Shown: positions 50,339 to 59,912 of the stretch, piece after piece
How positions within the stretch are numbered: the stretch's first letter is position 1
How the letters are laid out: each line of letters opens with the position of its first letter
From: Bacillus sp. HNG
GTDB taxonomy: Bacteria > Bacillota > Bacilli > Bacillales > Bacillaceae_L
Assembly: GCF_003400205.1 (NCBI RefSeq)
Contig: NZ_QUQV01000009.1
Span: forward strand, 62,001 to 126,000
Direction: 5' to 3'
Length of the DNA: 64,000 nt
Program-made: the position numbers and the translations under genes
Notes under the pieces: model-generated
Databases searched by the model: none
What the model was told of the DNA's origin: nothing
The model's input: only the letters and a program-made list of their open reading frames with translations

Positions 50339-50378
50339 AAAAAAACTATTGGTTCTTATATGAATCAATAGTTTTTTT
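50339..50378 (+). terminator. Terminator after the activator gene
   Basis: AAAAACTATTG pairs with CAATAGTTTTT around 14 bases, with a further T run. It starts right after the stop codon and ends 10 bases before sigma-54 promoter 9. Confidence 0.85.
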
Positions 50379-50387
50379 CTTTAATTT

Positions 50388-50404
50388 TTGGCATAGTTTT
50401 TGCA
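50388..50404 (+). promoter_or_regulatory. Sigma-54 promoter 9
   Basis: TTGGCAT-AGTTT-TTGCA, exact spacing, 39 bases before gabT. Confidence 0.88.
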
Positions 50405-50442
50405 TTGATTAAAATGACATAGACGAGAAAGGATGATGTAGG

Positions 50443-51798
50443 ATGGGTTATGCTTCAATTAAAACAAATCTACCTGGAGATAGATCAAGAGAATTAGTAG
50501 AACGAAGACAGCAGGCTGTTCCAAAAGGAGTTAGCTTTGGAGCACCACTTTTTGCACAATCGGCAGAAGGAGCTCTAATACAAGATGTCGATGGAAACAC
50601 GTTTATTGATTTCGTTGGCGCAATTGGAACGATTAATGTCGGGCATTGTCATCCAAAAGTAAAGCAGGCTCTTCACGAACAGGTCGATCAATTCATTCAT
50701 ACTGGATTTAATATTATGATGTATGAGGCATATATTGAACTTGCTGAGAGGCTTGCTCGTATTGCTCCTGGAAAACACGATAAAAAAGTGCTGCTTCAAA
50801 ATAGTGGTGCAGAAGCCGTCGAAAATGCCGTTAAGATTGCACGGAAATATACGAAAAGACAAGGCATTGTTTCGTTTTCAAAGGGCTTCCATGGTAGAAC
50901 CTTATTGACGATGACAATGACGAGTAAGGTAAAGCCTTATAAATATGAATTTGGTCCGTTTGCACCAGAAATTTATAAAGCGCCATATCCATACCATTTC
51001 CGTCGACCTCAAGGATTAACGATAGAGCAGTATGAGGAGTATATGGTGGAGGAATTCCGAAACTTCCTTATTACCGAAGTAGCCCCAGAAACAATTGCCG
51101 CGGTAGTCATGGAGCCAGTCCAAGGGGAAGGTGGCTTTATCATACCTGGTAAACGTTTCGTTCAAGGAGTCTATGAAGCTTGCAAAGAATACGGAATTCT
51201 TTTTATAGCTGATGAAATTCAAACAGGTTTTGCGAGGACGGGAAGCTATTTTGCGATTGAACATTTTGATGTCGTTCCTGACATCATCACGGTTTCGAAG
51301 TCAATGGGTGCAGGTGTCCCAATTAGTGGAGTGATTGGTCGCAAGGAAATTATGGATCAATCAGAGCCGGGAGAACTAGGAGGTACATATAGTGGAAGTC
51401 CGCTTGGATGTAGGGCAGCCATAGCAGTTCTTGATATTATTGAAGAAGAGCAGCTTAATGAAAAAGCACAAAAAATTGGATTTAGGGTTATGGAAAAGTT
51501 TGAACAGTTGTATGATAAATATGAGTGCATCGGTGACATACGTGGACTTGGTGCGATGTGTGCCATGGAGATTGTCGAAGACCGCCTAACAAACACTCCG
51601 TCTAAGAAACTAACAAATGAAATTATTCAGGAAGCAAACAAACGTGGGCTCCTATTATTAAGTGCAGGTGTCTATGGAAATGTCATTCGCCTTCTGATGC
51701 CAATTGTCATCACCGATGAACAGTTAGACGAAGGACTGAAGATTTTAGAACAATCCATTGAAACAATCGAACAACGCAGACATATTTTTTCTAATTAA
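50443..51798 (+). CDS. gabT: 4-aminobutyrate aminotransferase
   Basis: 451 residues, class III PLP aminotransferase. Conserved stretches: FVGAIGTINVGHCHPKV, LLQNSGAEAVENAVKIARKYT, FSKGFHGRTLLTMTMTSK, VMEPVQGEGGFIIPG, IADEIQTGFARTG, with the PLP lysine in VSKSMGAGVPISG. Converts GABA plus 2-oxoglutarate to succinate semialdehyde plus glutamate. Pairs with gabD 28 bases downstream on one sigma-54 transcript. Confidence 0.93.
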   Translation: MGYASIKTNLPGDRSRELVERRQQAVPKGVSFGAPLFAQSAEGALIQDVDGNTFIDFVGAIGTINVGHCHPKVKQALHEQVDQFIHTGFNIMMYEAYIELAERLARIAPGKHDKKVLLQNSGAEAVENAVKIARKYTKRQGIVSFSKGFHGRTLLTMTMTSKVKPYKYEFGPFAPEIYKAPYPYHFRRPQGLTIEQYEEYMVEEFRNFLITEVAPETIAAVVMEPVQGEGGFIIPGKRFVQGVYEACKEYGILFIADEIQTGFARTGSYFAIEHFDVVPDIITVSKSMGAGVPISGVIGRKEIMDQSEPGELGGTYSGSPLGCRAAIAVLDIIEEEQLNEKAQKIGFRVMEKFEQLYDKYECIGDIRGLGAMCAMEIVEDRLTNTPSKKLTNEIIQEANKRGLLLLSAGVYGNVIRLLMPIVITDEQLDEGLKILEQSIETIEQRRHIFSN

Positions 51799-51826
51799 CA
51801 TGGGGATTTAAAGGGAGGTAGTTTAG

Positions 51827-53257
51827 ATGCCAACACATTTTATGTATATTAATGGGGAACAGGTAGAAAGTGACACGAAGGAAGTCATCGAAGTGACTAA
51901 TCCTGCTACTAATAAGGCAATAGCTTCCGTTCCAAAGGGAGGGAAGCCAGAAGCAAGAAGAGCAGTTGATGCTGCTCATGCTGCTTTTAAAGAATGGTCT
52001 AAAAAAACAGCCGGGGAACGTGGACAGTTACTGATGAATTGGTTCCGACTGATTGATGAACATAAAGAAGAGCTAGGTCGATTAATGACAGAAGAGCAAG
52101 GAAAGCCAGTAAAGGAAGCGGTTGGTGAAATTGCTTATGCAAATAGCTTTATTTCCTGGTATGCAGAAGAGGGGAAAAGAATCTATGGAGAAACGATTCC
52201 ATCATCCCATCCTAATAAACGAATTTTAGTCCACAAACAACCAGTAGGTGTTATCGCCGCAATCACGCCTTGGAATTTTCCGGCTGCCATGATTACCCGG
52301 AAGGTAGCACCAGCGCTAGCAGCAGGTTGTACTGCTGTCGTAAAGCCGGCTTCACAAACCCCTCTTACCGCAATAAGACTTGCTGAGCTTGCTGGAGAGG
52401 CAGGTATACCTAATGGTGTTATTAATGTCGTTACTGGAAATGCACGTGCAATTGGCGATGCTTGGTTAGAGGATGAACGCGTTCGAAAAATTACCTTTAC
52501 AGGTTCAACTGAGATCGGAAAGGTGCTAATGAAGGGGGCGGCTGATACAGTCAAGAAAATTTCCCTTGAGCTTGGAGGGCACGCCCCTTTTATTATTATG
52601 GATGATGCAGACCTTACTAAAGCAGTTGAAGGTGTAATTGGGTCAAAATTTAGAAATGCCGGTCAAACCTGCATTTGTACAAACCGGATATATGTCCACG
52701 AGTCTATTGTCGATGCTTTTCAAGAGAAATTCCAAAAAGCCGTTGCCAATCTCAAGGTGGGGAACGGACTTGAGGAAGGTGTGGATATTGGGCCATTAAT
52801 CGATGAAGCTGCACTAGAAAAGGTAACAGAACATATTGAGGATGCCGTTTCAAAAGGAGCAACTATCCTTCATGGAGGAAAAAGAATTTACGATAATGAT
52901 GGTTATTACCATGAGCCGACAGTTCTCGCAAATGTGTCGGATGAAATGATTTGCATGCAAGAGGAGACATTTGGTCCGTTAGCACCTGTCACAACATTCA
53001 AAACGGAAGAAGAGGCCATTGAACGTGCGAACAACTCCCCATATGGATTGGCTGCTTATGTCTTTACTGAAAATATTGGGAAGGCTATTCGCATAAGTGA
53101 ACAGCTTGAATATGGAATTGTTGGTTTGAATGACGGACTGCCATCAGTAGCACAAGCTCCATTTGGTGGCTTTAAAGAAAGCGGACTTGGAAGAGAAGGC
53201 GGACACTTCGGAATCGATGAATATATTGAAGTCAAATACATTTCGATTGCATTTTAG
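51827..53257 (+). CDS. gabD: Succinate-semialdehyde dehydrogenase
   Basis: 476 residues, ALDH superfamily. ITPWNFPAAMITRK, FTGSTEIGK, base Glu in SLELGGHAPF, nucleophile Cys in NAGQTCICTNRIYV. Oxidises succinate semialdehyde to succinate, closing the route into the TCA cycle. GGGAGG precedes the ATG. Paralog of 37995-39419. Its cotranscription with gabT makes this the likelier true GabD. Confidence 0.92.
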   Translation: MPTHFMYINGEQVESDTKEVIEVTNPATNKAIASVPKGGKPEARRAVDAAHAAFKEWSKKTAGERGQLLMNWFRLIDEHKEELGRLMTEEQGKPVKEAVGEIAYANSFISWYAEEGKRIYGETIPSSHPNKRILVHKQPVGVIAAITPWNFPAAMITRKVAPALAAGCTAVVKPASQTPLTAIRLAELAGEAGIPNGVINVVTGNARAIGDAWLEDERVRKITFTGSTEIGKVLMKGAADTVKKISLELGGHAPFIIMDDADLTKAVEGVIGSKFRNAGQTCICTNRIYVHESIVDAFQEKFQKAVANLKVGNGLEEGVDIGPLIDEAALEKVTEHIEDAVSKGATILHGGKRIYDNDGYYHEPTVLANVSDEMICMQEETFGPLAPVTTFKTEEEAIERANNSPYGLAAYVFTENIGKAIRISEQLEYGIVGLNDGLPSVAQAPFGGFKESGLGREGGHFGIDEYIEVKYISIAF

Positions 53258-53264
53258 ATTTATC

Positions 53265-53304
53265 AAAAAAACTGCCCATTCAATTAAGAATCGGCAGTTT
53301 TTTT
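53265..53304. terminator. Bidirectional terminator of gabTD and the convergent aminotransferase
   Basis: A run of A then ACTGCC, 16 bases, GGCAGT and a T run; poly-T in both directions between convergent stops at 53257 and 53330. Confidence 0.88.
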
Positions 53305-53329
53305 AGTAGATGTGGTTGAATTTGCTGAA

Positions 53330-54643
53330 TTAGACACTTCGCTCAACCCTAAAAATTGCGTGATGCAGCATTTCAATTAATAGGTCTACCTCCTCCTTGG
53401 TAATGCAAAGTGGAGGTGCAAAGACTAGGGTATCCATTCCATCAAATACGACAGATCGACAGATAAGCCCTATTTTAGCAGCTTCATTTACAATTCTAGG
53501 GGCAATTGGGCCTTTTACATGTTGTGGCGTATTGATTTCAACTGCGCCCATGAGCCCTAACGCACGAACATGACTGACAAGACTTGATTCACTTTGAATC
53601 CATGAAAAACCATCGAGCATTTTAGCTCCCATTTTCGCGGAATTCTCAATTAATCCTTCAGTTTCGATGATTTCGATATTTTTCAATGCAACCGCGCATG
53701 CCATTGGATGACCGCTATACGTATATCCATGTAAAAGCGTTCCGGTAGAAAGCTCTTTGAAGTCCTCAAAAATCGCTTCAGATAAAACAACACCACCTAA
53801 TTGGGCATATCCACTTGTTACCCCTTTAGCAAAGCACATCATGTCTGGCACAACTCCATAGTGATCGACACCGAAATATTGCCCAGTTCGACCAAATCCG
53901 GTTATCACTTCATCGGTTATCCACATAATATTGTGTTCATCACAAATGTCTCGAATTTCTTTAAAATAGCCTTCAGGTGCGATATGCACTCCACCTGCAC
54001 CTTGAACTGGCTCTGATACAAATGCAGCAATTGTTTCCGGTCCCTCTGTTTCAATCGTTCTTCGCAAATCCTCCGCTGACATATTATCTGTATAATAAAA
54101 ATCTGGCGCTAATGAATTGGTAAAATCTCTGAACGGCTTTAAACCAGTCGCGCTGGTCGAGCCCATTGCAACCCCGTGGTAAGATTTTTTACGAGAAATG
54201 ATTTTCTTTTTCTCCGGCATTCCACGTAATATCCAATAATGGCGCGCTAATTTATATGCCGTATCATTTGCTTCTGATCCTCCTGAAGTAAAGAAAGTTG
54301 TCGATAAGTTCCCTGGTGAAATGTCCGCAAGCTTTGCTGCCAATCGTATCGCGGGTTCATTACTAAACGTCGCAAAGCAAGAACTAAATGCGAGTTTGTT
54401 CATTTGTTCTTGAGCCGCTTGTCCCAATTCCTTCCGTCCATGCCCGATATTGACATTCCATAAAGAGGACATGCCATCAAGGACTCGTTTCCCATTCACA
54501 TCCTCAAGGAAGACACCTTCTCCTTTTGAAAAAATAAACGCGGGACCGAAATCCTGCTGTTGCTGAATCGGTGAGGTTGGATGTAAAAAATGTTTCTGGT
54601 CAAGTTCCATTAATTCTTGGCGTACCATCAATTTTTCGTTCAT
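53330..54643 (-). CDS. Class III omega-aminotransferase (SpuC-like)
   Basis: 437 residues. Family wording: DQKHFLHPTSP at the start, LDGMSSLWNVNIGHGRKEL, FFTSGGSEANDTAYKLARHYW, SEPVQGAGGVHIAPEGYF, ITDEVITGFGRTG, with the PLP lysine in CFAKGVTSGYAQLGG. This branch includes putrescine-pyruvate and beta-alanine-pyruvate aminotransferases, so it may be an alternative entry for putrescine or another diamine. AAGGAGG precedes the ATG. No sigma-54 motif was found upstream; a palindrome at 54707 may be its operator. Confidence 0.83.
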   Translation of the reverse strand: MNEKLMVRQELMELDQKHFLHPTSPIQQQQDFGPAFIFSKGEGVFLEDVNGKRVLDGMSSLWNVNIGHGRKELGQAAQEQMNKLAFSSCFATFSNEPAIRLAAKLADISPGNLSTTFFTSGGSEANDTAYKLARHYWILRGMPEKKKIISRKKSYHGVAMGSTSATGLKPFRDFTNSLAPDFYYTDNMSAEDLRRTIETEGPETIAAFVSEPVQGAGGVHIAPEGYFKEIRDICDEHNIMWITDEVITGFGRTGQYFGVDHYGVVPDMMCFAKGVTSGYAQLGGVVLSEAIFEDFKELSTGTLLHGYTYSGHPMACAVALKNIEIIETEGLIENSAKMGAKMLDGFSWIQSESSLVSHVRALGLMGAVEINTPQHVKGPIAPRIVNEAAKIGLICRSVVFDGMDTLVFAPPLCITKEEVDLLIEMLHHAIFRVERSV

Positions 54644-54706
54644 TCACATTCCTCCTTCGTTCATTAAGGGTGCAAGTTCGCACATTTATTGAAATATATG
54701 CGTTAG

Positions 54707-54722
54707 GTTCAAGCTTTTGAAC
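54707..54722. promoter_or_regulatory. Inverted repeat upstream of the omega-aminotransferase
   Basis: GTTCAA-GCTT-TTGAAC, a perfect 6-bp dyad. On the minus strand its right half (TTGAAC) could be a -35, followed after 17 bases by ATAAAT. Candidate operator/promoter overlap. Confidence 0.4.
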
Positions 54723-54888
54723 TATGAATATGGAATAGAACTTATAGAATTCACGTGAATATTTCTTTTTGTAAAGGACAACCTTGAATTCGTAATTATG
54801 TTTTAACTCTCCTGTAACACGGATGAAATATATTTTGAGTATGATAATAGTAGTAATTGACCCCCTTTTTATAAAATAGATTTATTTT

Positions 54889-54920
54889 GGGCACAGGAAC
54901 ATCCCCTGTGCCCCCTTTTT
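54889..54920 (+). terminator. Isolated terminator-like hairpin
   Basis: GGGCACAGG pairs with CCTGTGCCC, followed by CC and seven T. No plus-strand gene lies upstream within 1.6 kb apart from the minus-strand aminotransferase, so any transcript ending here would be a small RNA. The region 54644-54888 otherwise shows only the palindrome at 54707. Confidence 0.6.
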
Positions 54921-54924
54921 TTGT

Positions 54925-55095
54925 AGCTGGCAGAAAAATGACACATCGATAGAGGAACTTCGACTCACTACCGACACATCCTGTGGAAGCGCGTTGGCTT
55001 GCTTCTCCGTTCCTCACGTATTAACTACATACGCTCCGGTACTCAAAGCTGCGCCGCCTTGAAATCCTCGGTCCTTTTCAACCTCCTTCATGTAC
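54925..55095. repeat. Dispersed structured repeat, copy 2 (edge of the island)
   Basis: About 170 bases in the same orientation as copy 1 (22268-22540), sharing GAGGAACTTCGACT, CACATCCTGTGGAAG, GTTCCTCACGTATTAACTAC, GGTACTCAAAGCTGCGCC and GGTCCTTTTCA. It lacks the extra hairpins of copy 1. It is the last thing before the conserved yvcI block. Confidence 0.75.
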
Positions 55096-55231
55096 ATAAT
55101 TTATAACTACAACAAAAAACAATATACAAATCTTGTTCGTTGTGAGTACCTGTTAGAAATAGTATAATAATAACCATAAGATTGCTTACAAACGGTCTGC
55201 CATTTACGGGACCGACTTGGGGTGAAAGAGA

Positions 55232-55690
55232 GTGCAAAGAGTAACAAATTGCGTAGTACGCAAAGATAATAAAGTATTGCTATTGCAAAAACCGCGACGC
55301 GGATGGTGGGTTGCTCCTGGAGGAAAAATGGAGCCAGGTGAATCAGTTCGGGACTCCTGTATCCGTGAATACCGTGAGGAAACAGGATTATATCTTAAAA
55401 ATCCAGATATAAAAGGGATTTTTACATTTATCATTAAAGAAGGCGATAAGGTAACTTCCGAATGGATGATGTTTTCTTTTTTAGCTAATGATTTTGAAGG
55501 AGAAAATGTTGATGAATCCGAAGAAGGTATCCTGAAATGGCAGGAAATTAAGGACATACCAAATCTTCCGATGGCTCCTGGGGATTATCATATTTTGGAT
55601 TACGTACTTAAAGGTTCTGGGGTTATTTATGGAACATTTACATATACGCCAGATTTTCAATTACTTTCTTATAGATTAGATCCTAGTTAG
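55232..55690 (+). CDS. yvcI: Nudix hydrolase YvcI
   Basis: 152 residues with a complete Nudix box (GGKMEPGESVRDSCIREYREETG, residues about 30-52). Hydrolyses a nucleoside diphosphate-linked compound; the true substrate is uncertain. GTG start with GGGGTGA upstream. First gene of yvcI-rapZ-yvcK-whiA-crh, as in B. subtilis. Confidence 0.9.
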   Translation: MQRVTNCVVRKDNKVLLLQKPRRGWWVAPGGKMEPGESVRDSCIREYREETGLYLKNPDIKGIFTFIIKEGDKVTSEWMMFSFLANDFEGENVDESEEGILKWQEIKDIPNLPMAPGDYHILDYVLKGSGVIYGTFTYTPDFQLLSYRLDPS

Positions 55691-55708
55691 ATATGGGGAG
55701 GCAAAACG

Positions 55709-56599
55709 ATGAGTGTTGGTTCAACGAGTGAAATACAATTGGTGATAATAACGGGAATGTCAGGTGCAGGTAAAACTGTGGCCATTCAAAGCTTTGAGGA
55801 TTTAGGATATTTTTGCGTAGATAACCTTCCTCCAACCTTGCTTCCAAAGTTTCTTGAGTTGATGAAGGAATCTGGAGGGAAAATGAATAAAGTCGCTCTT
55901 GTCATGGACTTACGTGGTCGTGAATTTTTCGACAGCTTATTCGCATCCCTTGACGATCTTTCAGAGGTTTCATGGATTGCTCCACAAATCTTATTTTTAG
56001 ATGCAAAGGATACAACGCTTGTCACACGTTATAAGGAAACAAGACGTTCTCATCCACTGGCTCCAACTGGTTCGCCACTCGAAGGCATCCAGGCTGAAAG
56101 GGAAATCCTTGAGGAAATGAAGGGAAGAGCCCAGTATATTTATGACACTTCAGATTTAAAGCCGAGGGAACTAAGGGAAAAAATATTAAAGCAGTTCGCA
56201 TCACATTCAAGACCTACCTTTTCAGTTAACGTGATGTCATTTGGCTTTAAATATGGTATTCCAATTGATGCGGACCTTGTGTTTGATGTGCGTTTTCTCC
56301 CGAATCCTCATTACATCGAAGCGATGAGACCAAAGACTGGACTTGATGAGGATGTATCAAGCTATGTTCTAAAATGGACGGAAACCCAGAAGTTTATTGA
56401 AAAAGTAACTGATCTCCTCGCATTTATGCTCCCGCAATACAAGCGGGAAGGAAAAAGCCAGCTTGTGATTGCAATTGGGTGTACGGGCGGACAGCACCGT
56501 TCTGTCACACTTGCTGAATATATCGCAAATCATTTCAAGGATGACTATCAAACTCATGTTTCTCACCGCGATATTGAGAGGCGAAAGGAAAGAAAGTAA
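55709..56599 (+). CDS. rapZ: RapZ-family nucleotide-binding protein (YvcJ)
   Basis: 296 residues. Walker [10 protein letters not shown] near residue 14, [14 protein letters not shown], and the C-terminal [16 protein letters not shown] segment. In Gram-negatives RapZ controls glucosamine-6-phosphate synthase mRNA; in Bacillus YvcJ binds nucleotides and affects competence. The stop overlaps the yvcK start by one base. Confidence 0.95.
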   Translation: MSVGSTSEIQLVIITGMSGAGKTVAIQSFEDLGYFCVDNLPPTLLPKFLELMKESGGKMNKVALVMDLRGREFFDSLFASLDDLSEVSWIAPQILFLDAKDTTLVTRYKETRRSHPLAPTGSPLEGIQAEREILEEMKGRAQYIYDTSDLKPRELREKILKQFASHSRPTFSVNVMSFGFKYGIPIDADLVFDVRFLPNPHYIEAMRPKTGLDEDVSSYVLKWTETQKFIEKVTDLLAFMLPQYKREGKSQLVIAIGCTGGQHRSVTLAEYIANHFKDDYQTHVSHRDIERRKERK

Positions 56600-57570
56600 T
56601 GACCAATCAAAAACAGCCTAAGATTGTCATCATTGGTGGAGGAACTGGCCTTTCCGTACTTTTACGAGGGTTAAAATATCAGCCAGTTGATATTACGGCC
56701 ATTGTAACGGTTGCGGATGATGGAGGATCGTCTGGTCGTCTACGCGATGAGATGGATATTCCACCACCTGGTGATATTCGAAATGTATTAGCTGCCTTAT
56801 CAGATGTGGAGCCCTTGATTGAGGATTTGTTCCAGCATCGGTTTGCAGGTGGAAATGGCTTATCTGGTCATTCACTTGGAAACTTGATCCTTGCGGCAAT
56901 GACAACAATAACTGGTGATTTTGTTCACGCAGTAACTGAAATGAGTAAAGTCCTAAAAGTAAGAGGAAAAGTGCTCCCAGCAGCGAATAAAAGTGTCGTT
57001 TTAAATGCTGAAATGGAGGATGGCACTGTTGTTACAGGTGAATCTAAAATTCCATACTCCGGTAAAAAAATCAAGCGTGTCTTTTTAACACCGGATGATG
57101 TTGAGCCACTCAACGAATCAATTGAAAAAATTCGACAGGCCGATATGATTGTCATTGGACCAGGCAGCCTTTATACAAGCATTTTGCCAAATTTGCTTGT
57201 ACCTAAAATAGGCGAAGAGGTCGTAAATGCAAAGGCAAAAAAGGTTTATATTTGTAACGTGATGACCCAGGCAGGGGAAACCTTGAACTATACAGCAAGT
57301 GACCATGTGCAGGCTTTGAATGATCACATGGGCTTGAGGTTTATTGATACCATTTTGGTCAATGATGGAGATATCCCTGAGCGCATCAAGGATAAATATG
57401 CAAAAGAGTTGGCGAAGCCAGTTGTGTATGACGTAGAAAGGCTTTCTACTTTAGGTTTATCCATCATTAATGATAAAATAATTTCATATGATAACGATGT
57501 AATCAGACATGATACAACAAAAGTAGCAAATCTTTTATATAATATGGTTTTAGAAAATAAAAATGGGTGA
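56599..57570 (+). CDS. yvcK: YvcK/GlmR, CofD-like UDP-sugar-binding protein
   Basis: 323 residues. VIIGGGTGLSVLLRGLK at the N terminus, VADDGGSSGRLRDE and GLSGHSLGNLILAAMT are hallmarks. In B. subtilis it is required on gluconeogenic carbon and stimulates GlmS for wall precursor supply. A short hairpin (GGGTGATT/AATCACCC) overlaps its stop codon. Confidence 0.95.
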   Translation: MTNQKQPKIVIIGGGTGLSVLLRGLKYQPVDITAIVTVADDGGSSGRLRDEMDIPPPGDIRNVLAALSDVEPLIEDLFQHRFAGGNGLSGHSLGNLILAAMTTITGDFVHAVTEMSKVLKVRGKVLPAANKSVVLNAEMEDGTVVTGESKIPYSGKKIKRVFLTPDDVEPLNESIEKIRQADMIVIGPGSLYTSILPNLLVPKIGEEVVNAKAKKVYICNVMTQAGETLNYTASDHVQALNDHMGLRFIDTILVNDGDIPERIKDKYAKELAKPVVYDVERLSTLGLSIINDKIISYDNDVIRHDTTKVANLLYNMVLENKNG

Positions 57571-57611
57571 TTGAATAAATCACCCTCATTATAAAAAGGA
57601 GGGTGGAACCT

Positions 57612-58553
57612 GTGTCATTTGCATCAGAGACGAAAAAAGAACTAACAAACCTAGACATCAAAGAGTGCTGCGCAAAAGCCGAGCTTTCCGCTTTGATTCG
57701 AATGAATGGCGCACTTTCCTTCTCCAACCAAAAAATAGCGGTTGATATCCAAACGGAAAATGCTGCTATCGCGAGAAGAATTTATACATTACTGAAAAAA
57801 TGCTATAATGTTGGTGTTGAGCTCCTCGTTCGTAAAAAAATGAGACTCAAGAAGAACAATGTATATATTGTTCGACTGATTGAGGAAGCAAAGGATATTT
57901 TAGAAGATTTAAAGATTTTTGAAGGTTTTTCCCTACATCAAGAAATCTCTCCTGCCCTCGTTGCAAAGAAATGCTGTAAACGCTCCTATTTACGCGGGGC
58001 TTTTTTAGCAGGGGGCTCAGTAAATAACCCTGAAACATCCTCATATCATCTTGAGATTTTTTCATTATATAAAGAACATAATGATTCTCTTTGTGAATTA
58101 ATGAACGTTTTCGATCTCAATGCCAAAACATTAGAACGAAAAAAAGGTTTCATTACGTATTTGAAGGAAGCTGAAAAAATCACAGAATTTCTCAATGTTG
58201 TTGGTGCTCACCAAGCATTGCTTCGATTTGAGGACGTACGTATTGTTCGCGACATGCGAAATTCGGTGAACCGTCTCGTGAACTGTGAAACAGCTAACTT
58301 AAATAAGACAATTGGCGCTTCCATTCGTCAAGTAGAAAATATCCGCTACATTGATGAAACAGTCGGCCTTGGCATTTTACCAGATAAGTTAAGAGAAATT
58401 GCTGAGCTCCGAGTGGCCTACCAGGATGTCACTCTAAAAGAGTTAGGTGAAATGGTAACATCTGGAAAGATTAGTAAATCTGGAATTAACCACCGTCTTC
58501 GAAAAATAGATGAAATTGCCGACAAGCTCCGTGCAGGCCAATCGATCAAATAA
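57612..58553 (+). CDS. whiA: WhiA-family DNA-binding protein
   Basis: 313 residues. N-terminal LAGLIDADG-derived domain ([24 protein letters not shown] near residue 130) and C-terminal helix-turn-helix ([30 protein letters not shown]). Needed for normal division and chromosome segregation in B. subtilis. GTG 57612 is chosen since B. subtilis WhiA starts [10 protein letters not shown] and AGGAGG is nine bases upstream; GTG 57603 overlaps the ribosome site. Confidence 0.95.
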   Translation: MSFASETKKELTNLDIKECCAKAELSALIRMNGALSFSNQKIAVDIQTENAAIARRIYTLLKKCYNVGVELLVRKKMRLKKNNVYIVRLIEEAKDILEDLKIFEGFSLHQEISPALVAKKCCKRSYLRGAFLAGGSVNNPETSSYHLEIFSLYKEHNDSLCELMNVFDLNAKTLERKKGFITYLKEAEKITEFLNVVGAHQALLRFEDVRIVRDMRNSVNRLVNCETANLNKTIGASIRQVENIRYIDETVGLGILPDKLREIAELRVAYQDVTLKELGEMVTSGKISKSGINHRLRKIDEIADKLRAGQSIK

Positions 58554-58576
58554 GTGTTTTGTTCACTTGGAAAGAA

Positions 58577-58590
58577 ATAAAGCGCTATCA
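58577..58590. promoter_or_regulatory. Possible cre site before crh
   Basis: ATAAAGCGCTATCA agrees with TGAAAGCGCTTTCA at 11 of 14 positions. It lies 100 bases before crh; CcpA binding is unproven. Confidence 0.35.
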
Positions 58591-58689
58591 TTTTGAAACC
58601 TTTTTGGTTTATTCTACGTATGAATAGAAAACTAATGAGAAAAAACAAACAACTTAAGAATTGCACACAAATTTGAGGAGGAAGAAAAA

Positions 58690-58947
58690 ATGGTTGAAAG
58701 ACATGTTGAGGTTGTATTAAGAACGGGATTACAAGCACGCCCAGCAGCAATGTTTGTTCAAGAAGCAAACAAATATTCTGCGGACATCTTTTTAGAAAAG
58801 GATGGGAAAAAGGTTAACGCAAAAAGCATTATGGGGCTAATGAGTTTAGCGATTGGCTCAGGTGCAACGATTACCCTTATCGCAGAAGGAAACGATGAAG
58901 AAGCTGCGGTTGAAGCTTTAACTGAATTTGTTCAAAAAGAAGCATAA
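58690..58947 (+). CDS. crh: Catabolite repression HPr-like protein Crh
   Basis: 85 residues, an HPr paralog. Position 15 is Gln (TGLQARPA) instead of the phosphorylatable His of HPr, and Ser46 is kept (NAKSIMGL). So it is a target of HprK, not of the PTS. P-Ser-Crh is a corepressor of CcpA. ATG behind GAGGAGG. A terminator follows at once. Confidence 0.96.
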   Translation: MVERHVEVVLRTGLQARPAAMFVQEANKYSADIFLEKDGKKVNAKSIMGLMSLAIGSGATITLIAEGNDEEAAVEALTEFVQKEA

Positions 58948-58983
58948 AAAAATCCTCTCACGATATGATGTGAGAGGATTTTT
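58948..58983. terminator. Bidirectional terminator between crh and clpP
   Basis: A 14-bp stem (AAAAATCCTCTCAC and its complement) with A and T runs on either side; serves both convergent genes. Confidence 0.92.
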
Positions 58984-58993
58984 ATTTATATAC

Positions 58994-59587
58994 TTATTTA
59001 TTGTTATCTTGTGGGTACATAACCTTGTCGATAAGACCATACTCCATTGCTCTTTCAGCAGTCATGAAGTTGTCACGGTCTGTATCTCTTTGAAGAACCT
59101 CTAATGGTTGGCCAGTACGTTCTGATAAAATTTGGTTAAGCTTTTCGCGTAAGAATAGAATACGCTTCGCTGCGATTTCAATCTCAGTTGCTTGCCCTTG
59201 TGCTCCACCAAGTGGTTGGTGAATCATAACTTCACTGTTTGGAAGCGCAAAACGCTTGCCTTTTTCACCAGCTGCAAGTAAGAAAGCACCCATTGATGCA
59301 GCCATACCGATACAAATAGTAGAAACCTTTGGCTTAATGAACTGCATTGTATCATAGATCGCCATACCAGCTGTAATTGAACCACCTGGGCTGTTGATGT
59401 ATAAAGAAATATCTTTTTCAGGATCCTCAGCTGCTAAGAACAATAACTGAGATACGATTGAATTGGCAACATTATCATCAATCGCACTTCCAAGCATGAT
59501 AATACGGTCTTTTAATAAACGTGAGTAGATGTCATATGCGCGCTCTCCACGGTTTGTTTGTTCAATAACTGTAGGTATTAAATTCAT
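58994..59587 (-). CDS. clpP: ATP-dependent Clp protease proteolytic subunit
   Basis: 197 residues. Catalytic triad Ser98 (GMAASMGAF), His123 (MIHQPLGG) and Asp172 region (TDRDNFM). Forms the tetradecameric chamber used by ClpC, ClpX and ClpE. ATG 59587 follows GGAGGAAG; in-frame codons upstream lie in the promoter region. Controlled by CtsR as judged from the operator upstream. Confidence 0.97.
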   Translation of the reverse strand: MNLIPTVIEQTNRGERAYDIYSRLLKDRIIMLGSAIDDNVANSIVSQLLFLAAEDPEKDISLYINSPGGSITAGMAIYDTMQFIKPKVSTICIGMAASMGAFLLAAGEKGKRFALPNSEVMIHQPLGGAQGQATEIEIAAKRILFLREKLNQILSERTGQPLEVLQRDTDRDNFMTAERAMEYGLIDKVMYPQDNNK

Positions 59588-59633
59588 TTTACTTCCTCCT
59601 TCAAACAAATTAAAAGGTTTGTTATGTACTTCC

Positions 59634-59663
59634 ATCATACAATTAAGGTCAGTAAAGGTCAAA
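59634..59663 (-). promoter_or_regulatory. clpP promoter with CtsR operator
   Basis: On the minus strand TTGACC, 17 bases, TATGAT. Read on the plus strand, GGTCAGT-AAA-GGTCAAA (59647-59663) is the CtsR heptad direct repeat, overlapping the -35. Confidence 0.85.
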
Positions 59664-59782
59664 CAATTCGCTTTACTAACTTATACTATTCTACAAACGA
59701 TTATCCCATACCTCTTTAGGCACGGAAAAAATCAAAATTTCATACGTATTCCATCATAACCGATTTGACGTATTTTAAACAT

Positions 59783-59860
59783 GGGACCAGAGGGACGGGT
59801 TCTATTGGTTCCATGTGGTCCAAAGGGAGCAGAGGGGACGGTTCCAATGGTTCCACGGGG
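59783..59860. repeat. REP-like palindromes 5 and 6 in tandem
   Basis: Two units with GGGACGGGTTCTATTGGTTCC and GGGGACGGTTCCAATGGTTCC cores. Same family as those near 9.8-11.6 kb. They lie downstream of the tRNA terminator. Confidence 0.65.
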
Positions 59861-59872
59861 TGGGTGGAATAG

Positions 59873-59906
59873 AAAAAACCTGTCTCTTTAATTAGAAACA
59901 GGTTTT
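59873..59906 (-). terminator. Terminator of the tRNA-Arg gene (minus strand)
   Basis: AACCTGTTTC pairs with GAGACAGGTT on the minus strand around TAATTAAA, followed by TTTTC. Confidence 0.8.
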
Positions 59907-59912
59907 CAATAG

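Noticed and set aside
54660-54690. A sigma-54 promoter for the minus-strand omega-aminotransferase
   Set aside because: An ACTTGCA-like -12 is present but no GG at the required position 12 bases upstream.
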